Source: Lentinus brumalis (taxonomy: Eukaryota; Basidiomycota; Agaricomycetes; Polyporales; Polyporaceae). Taken from it: 64,000 nucleotides of DNA. The stretch covers positions 620,001 to 684,000 of the forward strand of contig MARA01000006.1 of NCBI GenBank assembly GCA_001792895.1. The letters run 5' to 3'. Below are positions 22,198 to 33,786 of this stretch, one piece after another. The notes under the pieces are model-generated. The model was not told the origin of the DNA, ran no database searches, and was given only the letters and a program-made list of their open reading frames with translations. Made by a program: the position numbers and the translations under genes. How positions within the stretch are numbered: position 1 is the stretch's first letter; the number at the start of each line of letters is the position of its first letter.

Positions 22198-23706
22198 ATG
22201 GACAAACCTTCGCATCTGAGCGTCGTCATCGACCTCTCTCTAACGCAGTGGACCCTCTGCGCACAATCCACAAATCCACCAGGAATCACGCTTCAGGACT
22301 TTTTGTCCCAACTCCTTGCCTTTCTGAACGCTCATATTGCATGTAAAGATGAGAACACGTTGGCTGTATTTGGAGCGTTCCCCGGACAGAGGTATGTTGT
22401 CCATTATGGCCCGGTATGCGGCCGTCGATCCTATCTCATCGCGCCCGGGATTCGTTGCGGTATAGCGTTATGCTTTACTCGTCGACCGGAGAGGTAACGA
22501 CCACAACGGCTGAGAGCACGGACGCAAACACGTATCGGCCATTCAGAACACTCGATTCTACAATCATGAGCTCAATAGCGGAACGATTGGACTCTTATGA
22601 TGGCATGACAGAAGAAGGTGAGTCGTTTACACCAGTCACCAGTGTCGAGCCTCAACATCGTGCTGCTTCCCGTAGCACCCATTGGTCTAGTTGGTTGTCT
22701 GACCAAAGCACTGTGCTGTGAGTGGTTAGGCTGGTTTGTATCTGGGGACTCTCTTCTAAGGGTCGGTGGACGCGCAGATATCAATAGGACGATAACGACC
22801 GCCTTGAGCTCTTCTCAAGGCGGCGAGGGCGCCGCTGCATCAGTAGATCCACGAATCCTCGTCCTCTCGGTATCCCCGGACCAGTCATCGACGTACATTC
22901 CCATCATGAACTCCATCTTCTCCGCCCAAAAGCTGGTGAGTAGGCCCCCTACCTACTATGCCTTTGTGTGATTTACGGAAGTACATGCGCGCAGAAAGTG
23001 ACTATCGACGTAGGCAAAATATTTGGCGCGGAGAACGTGTTTCTGCAGCAGGCGGCCCACCTTACCGGAGGGGCCTACGTTCAGGTCGAAAGAGCGGATG
23101 CTCTCCTCCAGTACATGATGGTGCGCCGTACCTCTACACTTGTTGTCTTGGTAGCGAAGCTCAAGTGTGACCTTGGGACAGATGTCGTTCTTGCCGGCAC
23201 CGGCAATCCGACAATTGATCTCCGTCCCAACGCAAGACAGAGTGGACTTCCGGGCCGCATGCTTCTGCCACAAGCGCATCGTGGAGATTGGGTTTGTGTG
23301 CTCCGTGTGTTTGTCGAGTAAGCTCGTCCTCTCTGCCTCGCGAGACTAACAGTTGTGCTCACTTATCTTTCCGCCAGTCTTCTGTCAACCTGTGCCTGTC
23401 TGTTCCACGTGTCGGTGAGTCGGGCTGATACCAGCCATATCTTCACTTCCGTCATTCCCGCCGGGGCTCGACCGACACTGGGCTTACTCTCGCCGTGTCT
23501 CGCCTCGCCGCTTTCCCCGACCATCTTCCCGTATATGTGCTTGCTGACACCCTGGAAATGTGCTCTCTTGCCGCAGGACCAAGTTCCCCATGAAGACCCT
23601 GCAGCGTCTTAGAGATGCCCGGCCCCTGGCAGCGCCTCCTGGCAACGCGCCTCCCAGGCCTCCCGTGCAGAAGAATGGCACGACGACACCTGCCAGGCCA
23701 GGCTAA
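22198..23706 (+). CDS. TFB4: TFIIH core subunit Tfb4 / p34
   Basis: Subunit of the TFIIH core that serves transcription initiation and nucleotide excision repair; it partners the p44/Ssl1 subunit. The protein starts MDKPSHLSVVIDLSLTQW, the opening strand of the von Willebrand A-like fold. It continues with SVMLYSSTGE, LTKALCYINR (formed across an intron), PRILVLSVSPD and KVTIDVGKIFGAENVFLQQA. The C-terminal C4 zinc finger is spread over two exons: ACFCHKR..GFVCSVCLSIFCQ..VCSTCR. The tail is Pro-rich and ends TPARPG at TAA 23704-23706. About eight exons, all with GT..AG and consistent phase. Length and domain order match the family. Confidence 0.95.
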
Positions 23707-24697
23707 TCGACAGGCCAACGCAATTTTTATGGTGCTGTCCGATGGTCGCGGCGGGCTTGCCGGTGCAAACAGACCGAGTCATAGCACTATCCGTTCAATC
23801 AGGTCCCGACCACCCGACCAGCTACGATCCCGGCTCACATTGATGGGCCTCCATTCGGAGACGGTCTGTCGAAGACAGCACTCCTTGTCGATCAAGCTCT
23901 CGCCGCTGGGCTTTCAGCTACGTGTCACACTGCGCATGCATGATAGAAAGAACGAGCGACAGCTGTGATCTTGGTGTGTAGCTACGTAGGTATATTGAAG
24001 TGCGTATGCATGACCGTTCGATCAGCTCTCCACCACGAGCGTCGGCCTCCGCGCCGTTGACCGACCGAGGTTCCGTCGCGGTCATCTGGGGCCTCTTATG
24101 ACGATACACCAATGTACCAAGGTTCGCAATTCCATGAATCGTCGACTCGAAGGGCTACGCGACGCGGTTTTACTGATCCTATCACACCCAGATAACACCC
24201 TAGCACGCGCGCAAATACGTGACGGCATGGCTGCCGGTGCCTCCCTGGCGGTCTACACCAGGTCTGCAAGGGTCTGCGCCATTCCAGGGCAAGTGACGCT
24301 GCCGAGAAACGGCACCAAGGGATGTGTCCTGTGTTCCCACTGACTGTCGCTACATAGCGACCGTCACAGTTTGCATCCTCTCCATGAACCTGAGATGAGC
24401 GGCGGTGATTGTGCCGGAGAGACAGGCTGCGGCGTAGTCTAGTGTGCTCTTAGATGGAACAATCGCGTCGAAGGTTCGCTGCGTCTGTCATACGCCTCAC
24501 GAACTCGTGATATATTGGGCGATCTGCGCATGCTGTCGTCTAGATACGTACTTGGCCGAGGTTCAAACCTTGCCCGGATCCGTCCACGGACGTCAGCACC
24601 CTGGAGATCTTTAGAGTTAGAGTTGTATGAGTTCGCCGTGAAGGGACCAGCCCGCGATATTACGTCCAGTCCCTGCTCATCGTTGCTTCCTGCGGAT
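23707..24697. other. Intergenic region between convergent genes TFB4 and taspase
   Basis: About 990 bp that must contain the two 3' ends. No open frame here shows family motifs. Confidence 0.5.
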
Positions 24698-26533
24698 TCA
24701 GGGGCTCAGCGGGAGAGCGGTGATATACGCAGATAGTTCGCTGTCATTGCCAGGAGCCCGCGGTGGTCGGCGCAAGATAGTGGCCTGTCAACGGTCAAAT
24801 TGAGGTGGGAGCGGGGAAGGCAGAAAGGAGGTTAGTGAGTGGTACGGCATGGCAGTGCACGGCGGACGTACGAAGGGTTTCTGGCTCTGGGACGTTGTAA
24901 ACCCGACGGCCATACTGTTTGTGGTGAACGCGCACCAAAGCCGAGCTGGTTCGGCAGTAGTAACGTGCGGACGTAATAGACGTGAGTTGCTTTCGACGGG
25001 CGAAGTAGGGTGTGACAGAGGGCCAGGGAAGGGGATTCAGAGAAGAGCGACGGGCTTACGTTTAGGCTGCCCAGCGGCGTCTTGCTCTTTGACCAGTAGG
25101 AGGACGCCGGCCTGGGGCGATGATTCCCCTCGTTCGGAGCAGAGTCCTACGGATGCAACGTATAGGAGCAGAGCAAGGTGGCGTGAATGTGAGCCAGATG
25201 GACAGCAATAGAGCGAAGGAACCCGCACTGTAAAACTCTGTTTCAAGAAGTCGGCGGAGGACTTCATGGGTGTCTGCATCGTCTCCGGCGGCCTCTACGG
25301 CGTCGCAGATGGACCGCGCCAGGGACATCCTCGTGATGTATTCTCCAGCTCCTGTAGGGACGGGTCCGAGTTGAGCTTGCGCCGTAGATGAAGGTAGGCT
25401 CGTCTCTTGCCTGAAACACTGCAAGCAGCGTTACGGGTCGCCCAACATCCAGCGCCGTAGATCCCAGCCTGACCCGACCCCGACGGAACATCGCTCAGCC
25501 CTTGAAGAGCTGTGAGAGGAAGTGCAGCAGAGACCTACTTCACCGACCCGTCCAGGGAGTTTAAGTAACAGGCCGCCACTGTACTCGAGGCAGTACTTCA
25601 GTCTCATCCTGCAGGGGTGATGGACACGATACCTAGAGACGCCAGCCGCTAGATCACCAGCGGCATCCCATACGACGGCGCCGACGGTGTCTTGTCTATT
25701 GCGCAGTCCGTCGAATTGAGCGGGGACCGACTGGGCTTGCCCTGGATAATCAGCATCGGGCGCACCATTCCGAGCTTGCGCAGCCTCTAGTTCATCTCTC
25801 CATTTCTTCCATTCCTGATGCGCGCGAGGAGAGATCATAGTGGCTGGGGGTCGGCGCTCAAGTCCTTGCATTTCCACGAACTGAGATGCGCCGGCGGACA
25901 CCAGGATGCTGTTCGGGAGATGTTGAGGCAAAATCACATCAGAGAGACTGAATTGCGTACAGAGGTGGTATTCGGGCGAGAGGATCAGGTTTTCGTGAAT
26001 ACCGCAGGACTTCATGCGCCGCACGGATAGGATGCTGTACATCTAGGAAGCTGAGAAGTCACATCCCAGTACGAAATGCGCTCTTCATGACTTCACCGAC
26101 CTGGTACAGCCCCGACAGCCCCGAAGTCGCCAGTACGACCATCCATGATAGAGGCGTCGCACTCAACAGTTCCAGACAGCGTTAGATTGGATCCATAGCC
26201 TGTCCATAGATAGTCACGTTAGCCTGATCCGGTAAACTCAGTGAGAAAGATAAAAAAAGAGAGGTGATGTGACACACCCGCGTTGAGGCACTCCTCATCT
26301 TCGAGGGCCGCTACGGCCGCACTCACGGCTTGCAACGCGGAAGTGACAGAACCCACTGGCAGGCCATCTGTGATCGCGCGCACGCACGCCCTAACAGAAA
26401 GACACCGGCAGTTCAGTATGAGTTGGCGCAGTTGATATACTTAGTGCACTAACGAGCGAAGTGCACGTTTGACCTCCGGTGCAGAAGAAGGCGAGTGAAA
26501 GCCTGCCCCTCCGTGGACAGCGACGACTTGCAT
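24698..26533 (-). CDS. Taspase-1-like threonine aspartase (asparaginase type 2 / Ntn hydrolase)
   Basis: Autoproteolytic Ntn hydrolase. The precursor is cleaved before a threonine that becomes the nucleophile. The N-terminal half starts MQVVAVHGGAGFHSP (the family VxxHGGA motif) and continues with NLTLSGTVECDASIMDG and GDFGAVGAVP. The cleavage/nucleophile site is visible as RQDTVGAVVWDAAGD (Asp-Thr), followed across an intron by SSGGLLLKLPGRVGE and YGAGCWAT. The C-terminal part has AGEYITRMSLARSI and WCAFTTNSMAVGF, and the end is ITALPLSP at TGA 24698-24700. One intron (near 25383-25426) only works as GC..AG (donor GCAAGA), which restores VSGAGEYI. In animals taspase cleaves MLL and TFIIA; the fungal substrate is unknown. 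A plain L-asparaginase is the alternative, but the substrate-loop pattern and the SSGG block favour taspase. Confidence 0.85.
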
Positions 26534-26955
26534 CCCGAAGATAAGTAGTCCGGCCCGAGTCGATATGCGCACTCTTTGAGTGACCGAGCTGGTGTTTTGT
26601 CCGGCGCGGTCGAATTCTCGTTGAGTGGAGAGCTTTGGCGATTACAGAACTGGTAACCCTCGTTGAAGTGTTTAAGCGCCTTTGAGTCTGATTGTCCTTC
26701 GAGACTCGTGGAGTACTCCTCAGAGTCATACGGCACAGATTCGCGTGTGCAGAGCTACTTGTCAATGAACGTCCAAACATACGAAAGTGTCAAATCATGC
26801 ATCATGATGTACAAGCCAACTACTTACTTACTCGGCAAGCTAGACGCCCATATACGGAATTGAGCATCGAGAAGCGCCATCTCTGCTCTTGCACACAACT
26901 CTGTCCGCTTCGCTCATCTTGTTCATCTCACACCTTTGTCTGCCTTGCGCATGCC
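26534..26955. promoter_or_regulatory. Shared divergent promoter (taspase / U2SURP-like)
   Basis: 422 bp between two start codons on opposite strands. No defined element recognised. Confidence 0.35.
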
Positions 26956-29822
26956 ATGGACAAGACCAAGTCGAAGCTTGCAGCCTTTTTTGACAATGAC
27001 GATGAGGAGACCTCATTCCCAGTGCGACGGACTCGAGCCTTCTTTCTCGCCGCGTCCCTACTCACCGATCGTTCCTTCGTTCTCTATGACTTAGCAAAAG
27101 GAGGTAGACGATCACAAGCGGGCCGTGTACACGCAAGGTACGATTCGCAAGTCCAAGCGAGAGAAGGAGAAGGAGGCCGCGGAGGCGAAGCGCAGGGAGG
27201 AGGAGGAGAACGCCGCGAAGGCCTATGCGGAGTTCCTCGATGCGTTCCAAGGCGAAGGTGCAGACAGGAAGAAGGGCGCGGCGGCATTTGTGAAGGCGGG
27301 GCAGAGCTCCAGTTCAACATACGCTCCCTCTGCTAAGAAGGCGGACGTGTCTCGCGCGTTCGACGACAGCTCCATGGTGCGTCTCTGCTGGTCTTACATG
27401 CAGCCACGAATCGTGGTTTGACCTGTGCTCTTCAGAGGCCCCCGTCTCCACCCCTTGCTCCGCCAAAGCCGAAGGGAAGGCGTGCTATGGATAGCTTCCT
27501 AGAGGAGATCAAGCGGTAAGCCGGTGGGACCGTCTGGTTACTTCATGAACGCACCTTGACGCCCCGTAAGAGAACAAGCGGACCGAGAAGCCAGATTGTC
27601 GCGGCATGGTGAGTATATACATACACCAGAATATCCGCTCAAGTCTGATATAATGTCCCCAAGCCACTCATGGGCGATCAGTCACCTCTATCGCAGGTAA
27701 GTATCCTTATATACTAATCAATCCTCACCAAATCACATCAGCATTTTAGCGTACGAGGGCCAGAGCGGCAGCAAAGACAGAGGAGATCCAGAGGTTGTCA
27801 CATACTCTCACCTTGGTATACCTAGCCATGATCTGAACCTGTCTGCAGACCTCCAACGTTTTTGTAGCAAACCTCCCACCCCACGTAACGGAGCAAACAT
27901 TAGGCAACTTCTTCGCCCGCGCAGGGCCTGTTGGATCCGTAGGCCTACAATTCTTTTGACTGGCGCCTTTCCTGACGATGTATCACCAGGTCAAAATAAT
28001 GTGGCCGCGTAGCGATGCGACGGTCGGCCCTGGCGCTGACATGACGGCGACCAGGAGGAACAAGAACGCAGGACTCAGCGGCTTCGTGTCCTTTATGAAG
28101 CGTCGAGATGCCGAGGCTGCACTTCGTGAGTTCGACGGTTACGATTGGGGAGGATGTGTCCTACGGGTGGGGTGGAGCAAGGCCGTGCCCATCGCTGCGA
28201 AGCCAATGTATGGTACGCACAGCTTCTCATGTTCTTTCACGCTCTCTGTTGTGCCTGACACGCATGATAGTTGCGAAGAGGACATCTCGATCAAGGTCGG
28301 GTTCTCGGTCAAGGTCACCCCACAGAGACAACCATCGCAAACACGATCGATCGTACTCTCCTTCTCGGTCACGTTCCAGGGACAGAGATCGGGACCTTCA
28401 TCGTTCTCGCGAACCTCGTTCTTCACGCAAGTCACGCAGCCGGTCTTATACACCTAGCCGCTCTCGCTCTCCCTCACGGCGACACTCGCGTCGATATAAC
28501 GCTAGTCGTTCACCACGCAGACGCAGGTCGCGTAGTCCAGCGCCGCAAGTATTGGATGATGACGAGGTCACTGACCAGTTCATTCGCACTGTGGCATCGG
28601 AGGTCCGGGGACATGATGACGAGTATGAGATGACCCTGCAGGAGCGCGAAAAGTCAAACCCAAATTATGCGTTCTTGTTCCAAGATGTGAGTCCTTTCGA
28701 TTGCAATTGTAGTGCAATTCTCTGACCACTTCCATCAGCATCGAAGACACCGTTATTATCGACAGCTTGTGGATAGAAGGGAGCCTTTGGAGCCCGAGTT
28801 TGACGACGAAGTACGTTATTCACGGCTGGGCAGTTTAGCCATCACTGATTCAATGGTCATACAGGGATACAACTCCATCTACTCTACCGACTCGGCCGAG
28901 GAGTCTGAGCGAGAGCACGGTCGCAAGCACGAGCTCGGTAAGCTCGCTCGCCGGAGATTTGAGGCAATGCTGCGTACACTGTCCGGTCGAAGGGGTGAGA
29001 TGGCGCGGTGCATGGCGTTCAGCCTAGAACATGCCGAAGCAGCTGCAGAGGCAAGTTTCCTTGCTGCTGTCGCCCTTTCATCCCGCTGATACCTCTTTTC
29101 AGGTCGCGGACATCATCATATCCTCTCTTGTAGTTGACGGCACGCCAGTTCCCCGCAAGGTCGCCCGCCTCCACTTGATCTGTGACATTCTTCACAACTC
29201 TGCGGCCCCATTGCCCATGGCATGGAAGTTCCGTCAGGAGTTTCAATCACGCCTCGGTCTCGTCTTCGATCACCTCTCGACGATCTACCACTCCTTCCCC
29301 GGTCGCATCACTGCCGAGACATTCAAGAAGCAGATCACCTCTATTGTTGACATTTGGGAGGACTGGATCGTCTTCCCCCCGGAGTACACCGCCGAGCTAC
29401 GTGCGCGGCTCGAGGGCGCGGCCGTCAAGCAGGAGGCTATTCCGACGGAGCAGCCAGCTTCAGAGGTACAGGAGGCCGCTCCGGCGTTCGTGTCGAAGTT
29501 CAAGACCAGCGCGTTCAGGCCTGCGGACATGGTCGAGCCAGTAGAGCCTGACCAGGCAGACGATGGAGAGCCCATGGACGAAGGCAGCGACGTCGACGGC
29601 AAGCCGGTCGACGATGTTGACGGGGATCCAATCGACGCGGACGTTGACGGGGCACCTATGGAGAACGTCGATGGAGACCCTATGGAGGACGTAGATGGGG
29701 CCCCTATGGGGGACGTCGACGGGGACCATATCAGCGACGATGTTGACGGTGGACCCATGGATGCTGGCGATGTTGATGGTGACCCGATGGACGATGTCGA
29801 CGGCGAGCCTGCTCCTCTGTAG
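26956..29822 (+). CDS. U2SURP: U2 snRNP-associated SURP protein (SR140/U2SURP-like) splicing factor
   Basis: Spliceosomal protein associated with the U2 snRNP. Order of parts: an N-terminal Lys/Glu-rich coiled coil (KREKEKEAAEAKRREEEEN); an RRM with RNP2 VFVANL near 27860 and RNP1 AGLSGFVSFM near 28070; an RS-rich stretch of about 80 residues (28270-28540); a SURP module (DEVTDQFIRTVASEV..NPNYAFLFQ) near 28560-28690; a CID fold (LEHAEAAAEVADIIISSL, then ARLHLICDILHNS and DIWEDWIVFPPEYT) over about 28870-29420; and an acidic DVDG repeat tail. About ten exons; the start ATGGACAAGACC is the only good one. In the human protein the RS region lies C-terminal to the CID, so an RS insert between RRM and SURP is a different layout. 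Function is inferred from RRM, SURP and CID occurring together. Confidence 0.9.
29571..29819 (+). repeat. Imperfect coding repeat (DVDGxPM) at the end of the U2SURP-like gene
   Basis: Units of roughly 24-36 bp encode variants of D-V-D-G-[DAGK]-P-[MI]-[DEG], about ten times in a row. Codons vary between units (GACGTCGAC, GATGTTGAC, GACGTAGAT), so the repeat is old enough to have diverged at silent sites while the acidic protein pattern was kept. The result is a highly negative tail. Confidence 0.85.
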
Positions 29823-30400
29823 TAAGTCGGTATGGTCAATGTCTCGTTCCTGTTTATTCTGTGCTTCTATGTCATGTCGATTCGATGCTATGCGCGCTAC
29901 TTTGGCACTTCCAACAGCCTCCCTTGCTGGCTTTGAGACTTCAACGTGTGCAGCTGTCAAGGATGTCATTACATGGCGACGCGTAATCGACGAGCTTGCA
30001 ATCCGCGGAGCTTTATAGTCATGTCGAAGGCCGCCAATCTTTTCAGAGCTTTGCGTGTCCGTGCAGGATGCAACAGCGAACAGAATGTGTGACGAACGGG
30101 CCATCGACATTGGAAATGTGCTACAGACAATCAAAAAAGGGTGGAGTTGCTGTCGAGCACCGCACGTACGACGCCCTCCTCGCCACGCGGACGCCTGTGA
30201 GTTGCTACCGATCCAGCTCTAGCTCTGTATTCTTTTCAAAATCTACCAATGGGGCCTATGGTTTCCTGGCACAACTTGGCTAGACACAACATCTCATCGT
30301 AGAGCTTGAAGTTATCCTGCGAAGGGACGGGGATGGAGCATGATAGTTCGCATGGCGATCGTCATCAAAGCCCCCAGTGAAGGGCCTCGCAAACGCTATA
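29823..30400. other. Intergenic region between two convergent 3' ends
   Basis: 578 bp. No open frame with conserved features. Confidence 0.5.
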
Positions 30401-31221
30401 TTACGGTGGGAGCGGGGGATCGATATCGGAATTGTGTTGAACGGACATGGTCCCGCGAGGGATAGCAGACTGCACCGCCGAAGCTTCGGAGGAGTCGAGG
30501 ATGACGTATGGACGAGGTGGAGACCCAAGGACGGTTGGAGCGGGACATCGCTCGACAGCGAATGACTGAACTTCCGTGGGGCGGACAGAAAGGAGCTCAT
30601 AGCAGTGGAGAAATGGCAGATACGCTCCTGCGGGGTCCAACTCGTCCGGACGAGTCTCTAGTTCGCGTATGATCTGATCGCGAGACCGCATCAGTATGTA
30701 CCACCCAGAAGTTCCACAGAGCATATAGGACGCACCTAATCTACCGACATCTCATGATTGACAGTGCGGCGGTTGACCTCCAGATACTTGAAGACAAACT
30801 CCATGATTGGGCTGCATGGTACCAGTACCGCGGGCGTGTTCCAAAGTCCTGACATCCCTAGGGAAGTCAAGGTGCGGCAGGACTCGCACACTGATTATAG
30901 TTCAGCTGCAGTGAGATGTCTTCAGTCTCAGCTGATCTACTCACGGACGATGCAGTTCTTGCTGTCGTCGCTGTCGAGTTCGTGAGCAAGAAGACCGTAA
31001 GAGTCCTGCATGAGACATGGCGAGCGTTCAGTGTAATGCAGCATAATCGCTGAACGCAACTATACCTCGACCATTCGCAACTCAGTTTCATCACTGAAGA
31101 GTTCCAACGCGGACGTGTCGCAACCCCTGAGGCACAGGGCACAAGGCTCCTCGGTTGCTCCGAGTAGCAAAGGAAAAGCGTCATCCAATGGAGGCAAGAA
31201 CAGGGAGGACATGTCGGGCAT
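30401..31221 (-). CDS. Hypothetical small protein with two cysteine pairs
   Basis: Not recognised. Four exons fit: a start MPDMSSLFLPPLDDAFPLLL; a first cysteine group E-P-C-A-L-C-L-R-G-C; a second exon DSYGLLAHELDSDDSKNCIV; a third with V-C-E-S-C followed by FVFKYLEVNRRTVNHEMS; and a final exon IIRELETRPDELDPAGAYLP, ending PPLPP at TAA 30401-30403. CxxC pairs about 60 residues apart suggest a metal-binding fold. The LxCY/VxExC arrangement is only loosely like BTB- or F-box-associated sequences. The order of genes (same strand as Hal2, 211 bp between them) gives no clue. The exon model is by eye. Confidence 0.6.
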
Positions 31222-31432
31222 GATGTCGACTGGATGATTGTTGGAGAGTACTGCGAATTGGGAGAAGAAATTACCCGCTCACTCCGCAGAGGAGTACCCG
31301 TCCTCCTCACCCAATCAGCAACGATCGCGGCGCGGGTGGAAGCCGCGTCGATTTTGAAGAATCCTAAAAACGAGTGTGTGCGAAGATTACTATTTGAGCT
31401 TACACGACCCCCCGCGCGCGATATACATAGGA

Positions 31433-32699
31433 TTACAATTGGCTTTGCGCCTCCTCTTCAGCCTTTGCCTGCAGCACGGCCGCAATCACCTTCGGGTGGA
31501 CTTCCTTGCCCGCAGCGACGACGCCGTAGTTCTCTCCGAGCGTGCGCCCCAGTCCGAAGTCGAGCGGCTGGCCACGGCCGTCGGTGATGACACCGCCTGC
31601 CTCCTCAACAAGGACCGAGCCAGGCGCATGGTCCTACATGACCCATCAGCAGTGTCAAGCAATTGGTAAGAAGCGCGTACCCATATCTTCTCCTTGTAGC
31701 CGCTTCCAACGGGCATCCGAAGGTACGCCCCGCCGTCGCCGCGGGCCAGGGCGCAATATTTCGCCTGGCTGTCCATTCGCGTCGGCGCACGGGTAACCCC
31801 AAGGATCTGGCCGACACGGTCATTGAAGCTCAGCTTCGCGTGCGCCTTCTCCACGCTCTCGAGGAAGTTCAGCGTCTCGGTAGTGAATGTGGGGATCGTG
31901 AGCTTCGTGCCGGCGGACGAGAGCGGATCGACGAGAGGGAGCTGGTACGCGCCCTGGCCGCGCACTGCGACGAAGATGCAGCCGCGCGAGCCGGACGGGT
32001 CAGAGGCGGAGACGGGGAGGTTCGGGCAGCCGATGACACCAAGCTCGACGCGGGAGTTGACGATGAGCGCGAGGCAGACCGCGTATTGCTCGCCGCGGAG
32101 GAACCCCTTCGTGCCGTCGATTGGGTCGAGCGTCCACATGCCTGCAAGGTTGGCGTTAGTCGATCCTCAGTTCATGACACGGCTCGGAGAGGGTCATATC
32201 CGTAAGGAAATACGAGAGACTCACGCCCGGTTCGCCCTCCCTGGTAGTTTCCCCTGTCAATCGCGTTGAGCAGCTGCTCCGTGGTCTGCCCGTTTTTAGG
32301 CCCGAGTCCCCACTCCTCCTTCTCTCCTGGTACGAGCTCCGCGGTCAAAGTCTCGTTCGCGAGCTGGATAATGCGTTCGCGCAGAGCCGTCCCAGACTCG
32401 ACTCGCAGGTCGTCAGCGTCCTCTTCGCCAACAATGGGGTCATCAGGGAATGTGCGGTTGAGAATCGTGTTGATTACTGCCTGTGCGGAGAAGTCTCCCA
32501 CTGTGGATGTATGCGCTTGGTTTGCATTACCGCGCCAGGGAAAAACTAAGCACTCACCTGTAACCGGGCTCTTGTCATCCTTCGTCAATGTCTCCTGCTT
32601 GACGAGCTTGTTGAAGACGGATGCGGTGAGGACGCACGCCCTGCGCACGGCGGCGATCGCGATCTGCTTTTCAGCAGCGTATGGTGCAGCGTCGGCCAT
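31433..32699 (-). CDS. MET22: 3'(2'),5'-bisphosphate nucleotidase (Hal2/Met22)
   Basis: Hydrolyses 3'-phosphoadenosine 5'-phosphate (PAP) to AMP, removing an inhibitor of sulfotransferases and 5'-3' exoribonucleases. It is the classic lithium/sodium-sensitive salt-tolerance target. Motifs of the Li+-sensitive phosphatase superfamily: VGDFSAQAVI near the start, the acidic pair IVGEEDADDLR, and the metal-binding WTLDPIDGTKGFLRGEQY (formed across an intron after GGRTG). The C-terminal block DHAPGSVLVEEAGGVITDG leads to the end EEEAQSQL at TAA 31433-31435. The start MADAAPYAAEKQIA is typical of the family. About four exons. All metal ligands appear intact. Confidence 0.95.
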
Positions 32700-33786
32700 G
32701 GTGTGATGGTAGTAGATGGAGGTCAAGAGCAAAGGTCAGGTCGCAATGAGTGCGAATGTCCGCGGTGTGTGTTTACCGGGGCAGCGGCGGGCTTTAAGGC
32801 GTTGAACAACATCGGGCACGAACGAGTCAGGAGAAGGGAGTTCGTCGACGCGCCACGCGATGAGCACGAAGGCGCGCTGAGGGCCAACCACAGCGCTCGC
32901 GTTTCCTCTTCTCTCTCACTGCATCGCTCAGCATTCCGAATTGTCCTCTCAGGTCACGCTCGATGCCACTGGTCATCACGACGAGGAGCGGTTGCAGTCT
33001 AGGGCGGAGGATGTGGTCGTCTGCAGCGCGCTCTGCGGTTGTCTCTCGACTGAGGATAAATCTTATAGGTACTACAGGTTAGAGCCTACCCCGGGTGTTG
33101 TGGAAATTGCCCTCCCCGCCTTCCCTGTACTCATCACGGCCGTTTTATTACGCTCATGCTACACACGCAAGACTTGAATCCTCTGCCTTGAAGGAGGTGA
33201 GCGTGTCGCGGAGGAACGCAGTGCACTGGACCTTACGGGAAGGACGGAGGCGTATAGCCACGACGGCGGCGATGGGAGGGATATGAGCGAACTCGCCGAA
33301 GTTGTCAGCTAAAATCAGGCGTTGTATTCATCGCTATGTCCGGAGGTCCATCGCTTGAGCAGATGATGGCACGAGGAGGAGGAGGCCTGGACAGAAACTT
33401 GAAGCAGGGGGCCCATGGCACGATCACGCCCTCTCGAGCGCGTCTGAGCTCCGCCCTCACTCGAAACTTCCACCCAAGATATCTCCCTCGTTTCTTGTCG
33501 TGTCGCCTTTATTTCTGTTCCTATCTTGCCTTGTTGACCGCGCGCATCGAGTGGTGCTGACCTTCTGAGGTTTGCCCGCCTGGGCTCATCCTGCTCGATT
33601 TCAGCCACCGCTGGTAAACATGTGTACACAACGCGAACGCGGTAGCCACAGACGCGTCCTGCCTTGTCTCACTCCCTTCCTCACGCGTTCCACTTCGTCG
33701 CTTCCTGCGGACTGCTTGTCTACTGCTCAACCACACACGCACACGCGAAACCTGCTTGATTTTGCTCTTCCACATACCTTGATCTG
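32700..33786. promoter_or_regulatory. Divergent intergenic region (MET22 / RNase H2B)
   Basis: 1.09 kb between start codons on opposite strands. Short open frames (for example one from 33336) show no family features. The region presumably holds both promoters. Confidence 0.4.

Noticed and set aside
25950..25990. 13-bp 'intron' in the taspase gene between the RIPPL and SLSDV readings
   Set aside because: Too short; a normal 48-bp intron ending GAACAG gives PPL-ILVSAGAS in frame.
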